A DNA stretch of 64,000 nt from Eukaryota sp. TZLM1-RC (taxonomy: Eukaryota; Metamonada: BaSk clade). Position numbers and translations under genes: made by a program. A model generated the notes under the pieces. That model was not told the origin of the DNA. It worked only from the letters and a program-made list of their open reading frames with translations, and did not search any database. Below are positions 1-10,300 of this stretch, in pieces. The stretch's first letter is position 1, and each line of letters starts with the position of its first letter. The stretch covers positions 1,583,475-1,647,474 of the forward strand of contig JAUPSS010000007.1 in assembly GCA_040285825.1 (NCBI GenBank), written 5' to 3'.

Positions 1-460
1 CTTGATTCAATGATAGTCGTCCCATTAGTATTGAGTTAATTTAATTAAGTGTGCAAATTCAATAAATATATATTTATAATACAAAAAAACTATCAACAAA
101 TTGGAAATTCGCAAGTCCATGGTTTGTTTTCAGATAATACTCCTTTTTCGATTCAATTTCGTCCTATATTTTTTTGCTCTGTAATTTCTCCATGATTGTC
201 AATTTTCACCACTGAGGTTGCTTTTGAACTTTCCTGATGAAGAGGAATACTCTCATCGGCAAAGGTTTACTCTCCTTTTCGGGAGGACTGTTTACATCAT
301 GGCAGTTCAAGACATTAGTTAATAATGCCGTTGACATGATATACAGAAGAAGAATAAGAATATTTATAAAAATTCATTGGCCCTAATTAAGGCCATCACT
401 AGTGAAGTCTATACCAGACTAATTGCCCACAGTACAACAAAGAGTTGTCTGATATTGTTT
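1..460. other. AT-rich sequence without a recognised gene
   Basis: No long open frame, RNA gene or repeat shared with the rest of the window was seen. This is the 3' flank of the weak minus-strand frame at 461-769. Confidence 0.5.
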
Positions 461-769
461 TCATCTCTGCGCTGAATGACTCAGTTTTTGGTGTAGATAT
501 TGTCGCTGTTTATTATTATCGTTATTAATTAACCAGGATAGACGTGAACTACATAACTCCGAAATCACCTCATAAAAACTCTGCAATGTAAGTGGATACA
601 TGCGAGAGGAATCCATTCTGTCAGTTATTGACATTAATGGGAAAGTTGGGCAGTTTTTGACGGACAATCGAATGTTGATTTTTTTGAGAACCCCATCATG
701 AACGAAATGTAATTGAATAATTTTTTTATCAACAAGTTTGTAGTTTTCGATAGTTGATGTGGAATTCAT
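461..769 (-). CDS. Hypothetical small protein, unrecognised
   Basis: An open frame of about 102 codons starts at the ATG at 769 (a longer version would need a GTG) and ends at TGA. The product is mixed hydrophobic and charged with no signal peptide, membrane segment or Cys pattern. The stretch around FPLMSITDRMDSS and the helix-like SFYEVISEL look protein-like rather than random, but I recognise no family. It could be an exon of a larger gene: the minus-strand sequence just upstream has pyrimidine-rich, TAG-ending tracts that could be splice acceptors. I see no neighbour that explains it. Treat as tentative. Confidence 0.3.
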   Translation of the reverse strand: MNSTSTIENYKLVDKKIIQLHFVHDGVLKKINIRLSVKNCPTFPLMSITDRMDSSRMYPLTLQSFYEVISELCSSRLSWLINNDNNKQRQYLHQKLSHSAQR

Positions 770-1481
770 GCTGCCATTCACTATTCTAGAAAAGTTTTTG
801 TGGGGTCACCTTGGGAAAGAAGAAAATGTTGACGGTAGCGATAACCCTAGTCAAATGAAGATTTCTCTGATGAAGTCAGTATTTCTGTAGGTGATGAGTT
901 TCCTTTTGCCTACAACAGAAACAACATTTTGGCCTGAGAAAAGTACGACCAAGGTCAATTGGTTATAAGTGATTTGATTGATCGTCCACTACCTATCACA
1001 GTGTCACAGGTCTGAAGTACTTAGCAAGTCTCCATATTCAGAACAACCTGCGGATAGTTTGTCTATTAGTTTTATCCTCATCATTTACCTTGAGTATTTT
1101 CAATTTTTGATATTTTTTTCTGAAAACTTGTATAAATGCCTGATTGTGTACAAAATGCCGATTTAGCAAAAAAGAAGCAATATTTGCCAAAGAAGTCATG
1201 GCCTGTTTTGAATGTTTAAAGATTATCAGTATACAATTATCCACTTAATATAATGGTGCCAGTGTAGTTAGTACTAAAATTAAAACATAATGTTTGATGC
1301 GATAAAAATGAATTTGATTCACAGTTTTTATTCTTTTTCCTAATTTTGTTGTTGTAAGGTTCTGTGTCCACCGATTCTGTTGGTATTACGGCAGTAATTC
1401 TTTAGATTAATTTCATTTACAAAGCTCAAAGTTTTAAAACTTGGCTGTCGTCTGAAAGAATTCCAATTTCCTACTTCACTG
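770..1481. other. Intergenic, nothing recognised
   Basis: Only short overlapping frames on both strands around 978-1244, many with non-ATG starts, and no recognisable domain. Confidence 0.45.
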
Positions 1482-1935
1482 GTGAGGTTATCACTCAATT
1501 TTCGTCCTTCAGGTATTAATAATTTAAGATATCTAATATTTTCAGAGAAATTAGAGGTACTATCCTATGGTTGGTACCTGTGTTTGTTAAATGCCCAACT
1601 TGATTTATCTCAATCAATTCTGAAATTAAAAGCGCCATCCAATATTGTTGATGGTGATTTGCACTTTCCAAACTTAACAGAATTGATCAATAGTTGCGAA
1701 ATCGTTATCAATGTCTGTGAAACTACACTTTATTTTGTTGAAATACATTGAATTGTACGAAGTCAATGACAGTATAATGTCAGATTCACCCCTTTCAATG
1801 ACCAGGCTCAAAAATTGTGCTGTAATCAATTCTGCTGTACGACTACATCATCAAAATTTGTTTCATCTATTGTGTTTTCCTCCATGGATTCAATTTTCGG
1901 ACGATCAGCAATTCATTGATACATGTGGTGACTAA
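1482..1935 (+). pseudogene. Possible gene remnant in two overlapping frames, unrecognised
   Basis: Two plus-strand open frames (1482-1751 and 1711-1935) overlap and are offset by one base. The first encodes a Leu-rich segment (LDLSQSILKLKAP, LHFPNLTELINSC). The second ends in a protein-like tail containing LLCFPPWIQFSDDQQF. The first frame has no ATG start at its left edge; it opens with GTG. The pair could be a decayed gene with one frameshift, or two exons joined across a short intron near 1710-1770. No family was recognised. Confidence 0.22.
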
Positions 1936-2386
1936 TTCCTTGAAAACAGACGTACTAACAAGCTTTTCTATTGACTGACATGGATAAAATCACTAACCAG
2001 AATCGTTGATAGCGGACATGTTGAGGGAAATTCTGTGTCGGGGTTTTTATTCTTTTTGTTAAGTTCTATCACTTCATGAAACAATACTAATTGTTGACTA
2101 ATTGTTAACTATCAAAAGAAGACATGCTCGCCGTCCCATTTCCTTTAGGCTGTTTTTGGTAAATTTGCACAGATCAACAAGACATCTATGAACCATTGAG
2201 ATCGAAACCTTTTTGTCCAGTTCTCTTTCAATTATTCATTCAATTTACCATACAAACAAAAAAGGTTTTTTCTTCAATAACATTATGATGAAATGAATGT
2301 CATTTCAATGATATAGGTGGGTTTGTCTTGGAATGTATGGGCTTTCAGTTGTTCTTTTCATTGTTTTTCTTTTCAAATTGGTCAGT
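1936..2386. other. Intergenic, nothing recognised
   Basis: AT-rich sequence left of the LINE insertion at 2397. The last ten bases of this flank (2387-2396) are duplicated on the other side of that insertion. Confidence 0.45.
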
Positions 2387-2396
2387 AAACCATCTG

Positions 2397-3453
2397 CATT
2401 GAATGCATCTCTCCTCACATATGGTCCAAATGCTTTCCTGCTGATATTCAAGAAATTCCACCCAGGAGTTTGATTTCCTTGAAATTTGCATATGCTAAAT
2501 TGCAGAAAAAGATATTAAAAGTTTTTGAAAACTTGGATTTCACTGTTCGTCTTAGCTTGGCTAAAGAAAAGAATCCCGTTTTTGCAAATTTTTTAATTGA
2601 CCTCAAGGATAGTAGCTCAAGTTGTCTTATTTCCCAGATTCCAAATGTATATGGTCTATTATTAAATGATCATCAATAGACAACTGCCTTCAGGATGAGG
2701 TGTTTCCTGTGGCCATGTAGTGTGCCAAATGATTTGATTTGTCGTTGTGGTCAGCTCATTAATCTGAATCATTTATTTAATTGCAAATTTAATATTACAT
2801 ATCGCTCAGTTGTTCACGATGCTGTTAGAGACCAACTATACGCTATGTGCAAAAGCCATCACATTGAAGCTTTTGTTGAACCACTTGTGCGAAGGTTGTC
2901 ATCTGAAAATGAAAATGAAAATACTTTTGGGAAACGCCGTGCTGATTTAATTACCCCTGCGTCTGATGGTGTTATTAAAGTTGTTGATGTTGTCACTGTT
3001 GATGTTTGTAAAGACTCAGCAATTGACTTTGCTAAAAGAGATGAAACTCCACTTTGCTTTGCTGAAAAGAGCAAAATCAAAAAGTACAATGAACCCTTAT
3101 CTCAGCTAGGACGTGTTGAGCATGTTAAGTATCAGTTGGTTCCATTTGCTGTTTCTCTTTTTGGTAACATTGGAATATCTGGCATTAAATTTCTTGAAGG
3201 TTTCAGAAGTTTAATAAAAGAAAGAGCAGGAAAAAAATTGAACTTCAATTTCTGGCACAATAGAATTGTTTTCAGTATTCTTAAAGCAATTCCAAAAATG
3301 TTGACCAAAGCACTGTTACAATTAGGAATAGAGTATGAAAATCGCGCGCTTAAAAGATTTGATGATGTTGATGCGTGTATTGAGGATATTGAGTTCTAGT
3401 TTTTTGTTTAATGTTTTGTTAGCGTTGAAAATAAATTTATCCTATAACAAAAA
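2397..3453 (+). mobile_element. 5'-truncated RLE-type LINE, copy A, with target-site duplication
   Basis: The insertion of about 1057 bp carries the 3' third of a non-LTR retrotransposon and ends in a run of A. The flanking decamer AAACCATCTG occurs at 2387-2396 and again at 3454-3463, which reads as a target-site duplication. Protein homology with copy B (3957-6116) starts within a few bases of the left duplication, as expected for a 5'-truncated copy made by target-primed reverse transcription. The tail after the stop codon is T-rich, then A-rich. Confidence 0.82.
2398..3399 (+). pseudogene. LINE ORF C-terminus (zinc finger and RLE endonuclease), one nonsense codon
   Basis: One reading frame runs from 2398 to the TAG at 3397-3399, interrupted only by TAG at 2677-2679. 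The codon lost there is a tryptophan in copies B and C (context NEAW and DSAW), so TGG to TAG is the simplest cause. After it come a C-x-C...H...C zinc finger (CRCGQLINLNHLFNC), the VHDAVRD motif, and the restriction-like endonuclease core: R-x-D in KRRADLITP, then D-V in VVDVVTVD, then a KKY motif. The end (FGNIGISG) places it in the same subfamily as copy B. It encodes no reverse transcriptase and is a dead fragment. Confidence 0.85.
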
Positions 3454-3463
3454 AAACCATCTG

Positions 3464-3772
3464 TAAATGTATTTTGATTGACCAAAAAACTGACTAATCT
3501 CAGCTTGGGATTTGTTCAAGTAGAATTAATTATTATTAGAATTATGTGTAAAGCGCACTGACAAGAGTATAGAAGCTTGAAGCATGAAGTTGTGAAGCTT
3601 GTAAATGAGATTGTTCATCAGAACCGATATCGTTGAGATGATCCTGAGTTGATATCATCATTTTCCATCCAAAAGTCCTAATTGTGAGGCATTCGTGTGG
3701 TTGAAAAGTTGTAGGGGAGGGGAACAATTTGGTGGTTGGGGAATTTGAGAAAAGAAAAATGCACTCCATAAC
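3464..3772. other. Intergenic between LINE relics
   Basis: No gene seen. A 75-codon minus-strand frame at 3542-3769 shows no recognisable features. Confidence 0.45.
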
Positions 3773-3863
3773 CCAGTTCTATTGCTATAGAATATGAACG
3801 AAATGCTGTCAGTAGGTTTGTAATAGTAACACTTGTTTGGAGGATATTCAATTATAGATGGAA
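3773..3863 (+). mobile_element. Short LINE 3'-end relic
   Basis: Translation of about 90 bp gives IAIEYERNAVSRF. This matches the C-terminus of the minus-strand LINE fragment at 12773 (AIGVEYERNAVSRF), and the nucleotides continue to match past it (the CTTGTTTGGAGGA stretch). It is the extreme 3' end of a copy of the same family, lying directly left of copy B. Confidence 0.7.
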
Positions 3864-3955
3864 TGGTTTTCCAATAAAATCCAGTTCCTTAAAAAAAAGT
3901 TAAAAAAAGAAAAGTTTAAAAAGAAAAATAAATTAAAATAAATAAATGAATTAAA

Positions 3956-6176
3956 TTTTATTAAATTTTTTAATAGTGTCATCATGGGACGTTTCAAGTT
4001 ACCACAGGCGTTAATGGCATCTCGTTTAGTTGCTTTAAATAAACCTGGAGGTGGTGTCAGACCTATTGCTGTTGGTGAGTCCATAACGAGATTATTAGCA
4101 ATTATTTCTTTTAAAAGAGTTAAGTCATCCGCAATTAATTTTTTTCGTCCTTATCAGTTTGCTATCGGAATTCCTGATGGCACAACATGTGCTGCGTTGT
4201 GTACAGATTTACTTTTCAATCAAAAAGGCGAAAATTATTTATTGAACATTGATTTTAAAAATGCTTTCAACTCCGTTTTTCGCTCCAGTATTTTGCAGGA
4301 ACTTGAACTACACTATCCTCCACTTTTGCCGTATTTTAAATTGATGTATGGATCACCCTCTAACTTAATTTTTCATTCTGAGAATATTGTTTCGTCAAGA
4401 GGGGTCAAACAAGGGGATCCATTGGGTCCATTTTTCTTTTGCTTAGCACTGCAATCAGTTTTGGTAAAATTTAAGTCGGATTTTCCTGACATTCATATAT
4501 GTGCTTATGCAGATGATTTATCACTTATCGGCTCTTTGTCTCTTTTACAACACGGTTTACAACATTTTGTTTTTCTGGCCAAACAAATAGGGTTAGACAT
4601 TAAATTGCCCAAGTGTTTCATTATTGGTAATCAGCATGCGGAGGTGGCATTTAATGAAACTTTTATCAAATACGTTGATTACGAGGAAGATGCTATTCGG
4701 TTTCTTGGATCTTATTTTGGAAATAGTGAAAAAGTTAAATCGATTTTGTCAGGTATTTTGGAAAAAATCGAAGAGCAACTTTTGGCTATTCAAGATCTAC
4801 AAATTGACAAACATTTAGCGTTTTCGGTCCTCAATGTGTGTTTTGGATCAAAAATTAATCATCTTCTTCGTTCTTTATCTCCCACAATTTCTCATGATTA
4901 TGCACGTCAATTCAATACTTTGAGAACAAATTTCTTAGGAAATTTAGTAGAAGTTTGTCCATCTAAAATTCCTTATCATGCATTTTTTAGTCCTAAATTT
5001 GGTGGAGTTGGTTTTTCAAAAGCAGAGTATTTATGCAAAAGTGCTTCTATTGGTGGTATGAAAAATTTTCTTTTTGAATGGAAACTTCGTTTTGATCATA
5101 TTCCTTTGAATGAATCACATCCTTTATTAATTTCTCTTGACAAAATGGTGCAAGAACTACCTGTTGATGTTTGGAATAGGAGTTTTCCTTCAAGTTTGCC
5201 TACCGTGCCTTCGAGATCTTTCACCAATCTTCATCTTGCTGTTGTGAAATTACAGAAGTCTGTTCTTATTGGTTTTGAAGACCTGGATTTTTCTAAACGA
5301 CTTAGTGTGACTAAGATTAATAATCCCGTCTTTGCTGCCTTTTTATCAGACATTCAGAACTGTACTAGTTTAATATCTCAGCAACCAAGGCCATTTGGTC
5401 TTCACTTAACAAATGAAGCTTGGAAACAAAACATGCGGTTGAGATTAGGGATGTATCCAAGTGGTCTTTTGGACAATTCTTATTGTATTTGTAACAAAAA
5501 ACCTACTGCCAATTTTCGTCATATTGTGAGCTGTAAGAAATTTCTCCAATATAGGTCAGTTCTTCATAATGCCGTTCGTGATGTGACATATGAGATGTTC
5601 AAGTGTTACAATTTTAGTTGCAAAGTAGAACCTTTGTTGAAGCATTATAGTGATGATAATCTTTTTAATTCACGTCGAGGTGATTTAATTGCTCCTTTTG
5701 TGGATTCCTCTCAAGTTGTTGTTGATTTCACTACAGTTGATCCCTTTGCTTTGGTTTATCGCGATGATGTTTTACTTAGTACTAATGGTCATTTAAACAA
5801 GGCTGAAGATCGTAAGAGAGATAAATATACTGAGATATTAAATGATTTAAATAAGAACCTTTATTCGAAGTTTTCGTTTGTTCCTTTTGCCTTTTCGATT
5901 TTTGGCAACATTGGACAATCCGCCTTGAATTTCATCAATGATTTTGGTAATTTATGTCGTTCAAGTGGTAAGAATTTTGCAGAGAATTTATGGAAAAATC
6001 GTATCATTTTCGCTTTGTACAGAAGTGTTCCCAAATACTTGAGTTTAATGATGTCTAAACTTTATAAGGATTCATCAAGAGTTGGCGTGGAGAATTTAGT
6101 TTCTTATGTGTTTTAGTTTGTTTTATTTGATTATTAGTAGAAAATGATTTGATTTTAAATCAGTGGAATTATTTTT
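3956..6176 (+). mobile_element. 5'-truncated RLE-type LINE, copy B, longest intact frame
   Basis: A 2.2-kb insertion holding reverse transcriptase, zinc finger and endonuclease in one uninterrupted frame. The 11-mer AATGAATTAAA occurs at 3945-3955 and at 6177-6187 and is the likely target-site duplication, though it is of low complexity. Homology to the RT of the 30.6-33.3 kb copy begins exactly after the left duplication (FIKFFNSVI against LTKFFNQIL). Unlike copies A and C, it lacks an obvious poly-A tail before the right duplication. Confidence 0.72.
3957..6116 (+). pseudogene. LINE polyprotein fragment: reverse transcriptase, CCHC finger, RLE endonuclease
   Basis: The frame is open for 719 codons; the first ATG (3984) is internal to the RT domain and probably not a native start. 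Numbered from that ATG: RT motif A with Asp90 (NIDFKNAFNS), the QGDP motif at 143-146 and the catalytic YADD at 175-178. A thumb/linker region follows to about 490. Then come a C501-x-C503...H513...C517 finger, HNAVRD at 528-533, and the RLE core R565-G-D567...D581 with a KRDKY motif near 611-615. The order RT, finger, endonuclease is that of R2-like LINEs, which nick target DNA with the C-terminal nuclease. There is no internal stop, so the insertion is young, but the element has lost its N-terminus. The end FGNIGQSA marks one of two subfamilies seen here. Confidence 0.88.
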
Positions 6177-6358
6177 AATGAATTAAAGAAAAAGTTGAAA
6201 AGTTATTCATCATACATTTTGCCTTCACAGAAGAAAATACAAAAAAATTCCTTATCAAAGTAAAATTTTCTGCAAAACTGTTTTCTACATCAAAAATATT
6301 CCAATTTCTCGACATTTTGATTTCTTTGTTTCAAATCATTTACTAATGCCAAAAACGA

Positions 6359-7242
6359 TGTTAAACTTGGCTTGGCCAAGAAAAAGAATCCCGCTTTTGC
6401 AAATCTTTTACAAGATATGTGTGACAGTACTTCTTCTGCCTTAGTAACAACAATTCCACAAGTTTATGGTACTCTCTTAACTGATTCTGCTTGGACTCTG
6501 AATATTAGATTTCGTTCCTTTATCTGGCCTGATAATTTACCTCATAATTTAACTTGTAAATGTTCTCGAGAAATTACAACTACTCATTTGTCAAATTGTA
6601 AACATTTTATTACTTTTAGAAGCAAGGTTCATGATGCTGTAAGAGACCAGTTATATTGTATGTGTAAATCTCATAGAATTGAATCCTTCTTGGAACCTCT
6701 GTTGTCAAATCTGTTTGATGCTGAAAATGATTTTCATAAGAATAATAGAGGTGATGTTATATTACCTGGATTAGATGGAAGTTTCATTTTATTGGATGTA
6801 ATGTCTGTTGATCCTTGTAATGCCTCAAATGAAAGGCTTGTTAATTCTGAAATTCATAATCCTCTTTCAAATGCTGAAAATTTCAAACTCAAAAAATACA
6901 ATGAACCTTTGTCCAAATTTGCCAGTCTACAGCATACAAAATACAATTTGTATCCATTTGTATTTTCCCTTTTTGGTTCACTTGCACCAACTGCTTTACG
7001 TTTTGTGGATAATTTTGAATTGATTGTAAAGAGAAGAACTGGGAGAAATTTCAACAGATTGTTTTGGCAAAATAGAATTGTGTTTTCTATTTTTAAGGGG
7101 ATGTTGAAGATGGTTTCTGATGCTTTGCTGTCTCTTGGTTCTCACTATGTGAGAGTTGCATCTAGTGTTTTTGTTTTGGGAGAGATGGATTTTTTAGATG
7201 TTGATTTATAGGTTTTGAATAAAATTAAAATAAAATAAAAAA
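6359..7242 (+). mobile_element. 5'-truncated RLE-type LINE, copy C, with 14-bp target-site duplication
   Basis: The 14-mer AATGCCAAAAACGA is present at 6345-6358 and at 7243-7256, flanking an insertion of about 884 bp that ends in an A-rich tail (AAAATTAAAATAAAATAAAA). This is the clearest target-site duplication in the window. The insertion lies about 10 bp beyond the poly-A signal of the minus-strand kelch gene, so it landed in that gene's 3' flank. Confidence 0.9.
6360..7211 (+). pseudogene. LINE ORF C-terminus, uninterrupted fragment
   Basis: About 283 codons are open up to the TAG at 7209-7211, with no internal stop. It contains the pre-finger segment (NPAFANLLQDM), the finger C-x-C...H...C (CKCSREITTTHLSNC), VHDAVRD, the endonuclease core NRGDVILPG...DVMSVD, and KLKKYNEP. 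The end (FGSLAPTA) differs from the FGNIG type of copies A and B, so it is a second subfamily, shared with copy D and the plus fragments of the 2-kb repeat. No RT is present. It is a 5'-truncated copy and not a functional gene. Confidence 0.87.
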
Positions 7243-7265
7243 AATGCCAAAAACGAGAAAAAATC

Positions 7266-7271
7266 TTTATT
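7266..7271 (-). promoter_or_regulatory. Poly-A signal of the kelch gene
   Basis: AATAAA on the minus strand, about 65 nt downstream of the kelch gene's TAA stop (7337-7339). Confidence 0.6.
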
Positions 7272-7336
7272 AAAAAACATGAGTAAAGAAATTTGATGTC
7301 TGGGGTCTGACACAGCAGTAACAGAAGACAAAACAT

Positions 7337-10300
7337 TTATTGAGGGCAAACATTTGTTTTCAACTCCATGGCTGCAGAATATAATGGATTTTCAGGAAGA
7401 CGTCGTTCGATTATCGGATCACGAAATACTTTTTTGAAAAACTTCTTATTTTTATGATATATTATTTCACATAAACTTAGGAAAAAGGAAACAGCACCAG
7501 AAAGTCCCGCCATTGCTCCTAGAATTGCTGAGATAAAAGTAACAAATGTCTCCTTTTCCCGCCTTTCAATAATAAGTCCCATTTGTGACTTTCCAAACTC
7601 AACAATGACCTCTATTCCAGTATTGAACAAAAAATCATAATGATAAACTGAGCTACCAGAAGTAACTCCATCAGAACGAATATGATAACCATAAAAAGAC
7701 TGATTATTTGGAATATCATAATAGAAGCTCTTTGTAAGTTCAACAGAAAAAACAGATGGATTTCTTCCGCGAAATACCTTTCCAATAGGTGCTTCCAATC
7801 TTCTAGAAAAAAAAGAACTTCCCCATGGCAAAGAAGAAACTGAGGAAATATTCAAAACAAGAGAGGGTGCAAAGGAATCACTGCTCATTGTGGAAAAAAG
7901 CACCCTTGCATTATCAGTAACCAAACAATGGTTCAAAAATAAACTAATATATTCTGGATATTCAAGAAATTGAATATTTGCACATTCCAACCCATCAATA
8001 TTGGGCGAAATTTTGCTCAGAGTATTAGAAAAGCTGGAATCAACTGAAAGCGTAATGTTGCCAGAAAACAAAACCTCCTCAGAAAGAAGAAATGCAGGTT
8101 CCATCAACCTCAAAAAACTGATATTGTCCATTGAAAATTCCACGAAAAGCACGGCAACAAAAGCTGTTGAAAGAAACAAAAACCAATAAGTAAACAATGA
8201 ACCCATTTGGGTCTTTCTTTTGACCATGTAGTCATCATTTTCAGTGTAATGTTGACGCGAAAAAATGTCGATCTTGAGAATGAGTGATGACTTGCGACCA
8301 AGTAAAACCATCCAAATCAAGAAAACAGTAATGAAAATAAACACAATTATAAAAATACGACGAGAAATAGAACTAACAGCAGCAGAATTAGATTCTGGAA
8401 GTTGCGGTTGTAAAGTTGTCAAGGAAAGTGTTTGAAACGTGTCTGTTTCAATAGGATTAATAGAGCCAACCGGACAAACCATACCAAGTGGACAAGGTAA
8501 ACAAGTAGTTGAACCTTCAACTGGCTGAAATGTGTCGAAAGGGCATGGTATGCATGAATCTTCTCCTACAAGTGCAGCAGAGGTAGAATAAAAACCTGCC
8601 GGACATGGTTTGCAGCCAACGATTCCTTCAAAATAGGTACCAACAGAACCTGGCAAACAGGGTTGACACACAGATCTATTTGAAAGAGAATCAAATTCAA
8701 GTACATATCCAATAAAACAAGGTTGATTACAAGAAGAGTTGAACAAAAAGTCACAATCAAATTGCTGAACGTAAAGCGACGACAATCCAAAATTTGGAAT
8801 TTCCATTCCTTTTCTTGTCAATGTTCCACCAAACATAATCACCGAGTTTCCGTGCCCGGCAGTGGCAAATGCAAGGGTCGGTATAACAAAAGAATCTAAT
8901 TGACCAATTAGTTGCAGAAACACAGGAGATTTGTCATAAAATTCAGGCAAAATGAAAAACGACATGTAGCCGACAAAATGATTCCAATTTTCCCCACCTA
9001 AAAGCAACAAGATGTTGTCAAAAATTAAATACTGAAAAGAATCAGCATCCCACATGTTGCCATCCAAAATCAAAGGTTGATCAATCCACGTGGCAGAGCA
9101 GTTAACAATCACTTCTTGAAGGTCAACCTTCCATAAATGTGATTGATATGGCATCCAGGAGCCTAATCGTCCAAAGGAAAGCATCAAATACGGGAAATAA
9201 GCTGACCTGACTACAGATAACCCACAACGCTCTAACGACGGGGGACGAGGCGATGGTTGCTCTATGGAAATCCATTCTCCAGATTGAAGATTAAGCACAA
9301 ATAGACCTGAAGAAATCCCAGAAGACGTGCGACCACCATAAACAAACACATAAGAGTGGTGACGAGTGCAACATGAATGGCTTCTAACTGGTGGTATTTC
9401 ACCATACGTCTCAAATTTCGACCAGGACGAGGTAATGGGATTAAAAACATCCACAGAAGAGGTCATTGTGTTAGATATCACTAGTGTTCCAAAAAGATAA
9501 TAAATTCGTGTTCCAAAACCAACAACACACGCTCCAACGCGCCTTTCTGCTATGTATGAAGATTCAATAGCAATTGAACTCCAGGAATAATCTGATAAAT
9601 TAAGGTTCCAAATGACAGACTCAAGAAGAGAGTCACCAGACATATAGCCTCCAATAACATAGCTTGATAAACCAACAGTGACTAATGAATGGTGAGAGAA
9701 CGAGGAAGTAACGATCTGATGCTGGGAAGTGAGGGAAAATGAAAAATTTGAATTTGGAATTACCTTTAAAAGCATATTGGAAACAACTTCTTCATTGAAA
9801 AATCCACCAAAAACCAATAACTGACCACAAACAACATTGGATGTCGCAGAATCTAAAGAAAAAATAGAAAAATTCAACGCATTAAAACCCTCTAATTTCA
9901 ATGGATAACTCTTCCATTCCCAAGAAGAAATATTTGTAGAATTATTCAAAAAAACAACTTGTAGCTTGGAAAACGAGGCATGGCGAGAGTTCATCCATCC
10001 CCCTATTACAAAAAACAGAGACAAACCAGGATGATAAGTAGAGGTGCTGAGTATAACTGATTGAGGAATTTCACCTCCAATCAAATCAGTCACGTTGCGA
10101 GAGTGAACAGTAACTTTACCATCAATACTGGAAAATTGAAGCAACCAAGTATCATTATCATCTTCATACATTGAATTTTCACTTGTAGCACCAGAAAACA
10201 TAAGAATTGAACTAGGAAGAAAGTCAACAACGGCTGTATTTGGAAACTGACGACCCGAAAAAGTACAATTGTCTATAACTTGCCAAGTAAGAGTGGAAAG

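Noticed and set aside
7145-7336. Readthrough extension of the kelch protein by 63 codons
   Set aside because: It runs into the inserted LINE copy C past an AATAAA signal; the TAA at 7337-7339 is a plausible natural stop.
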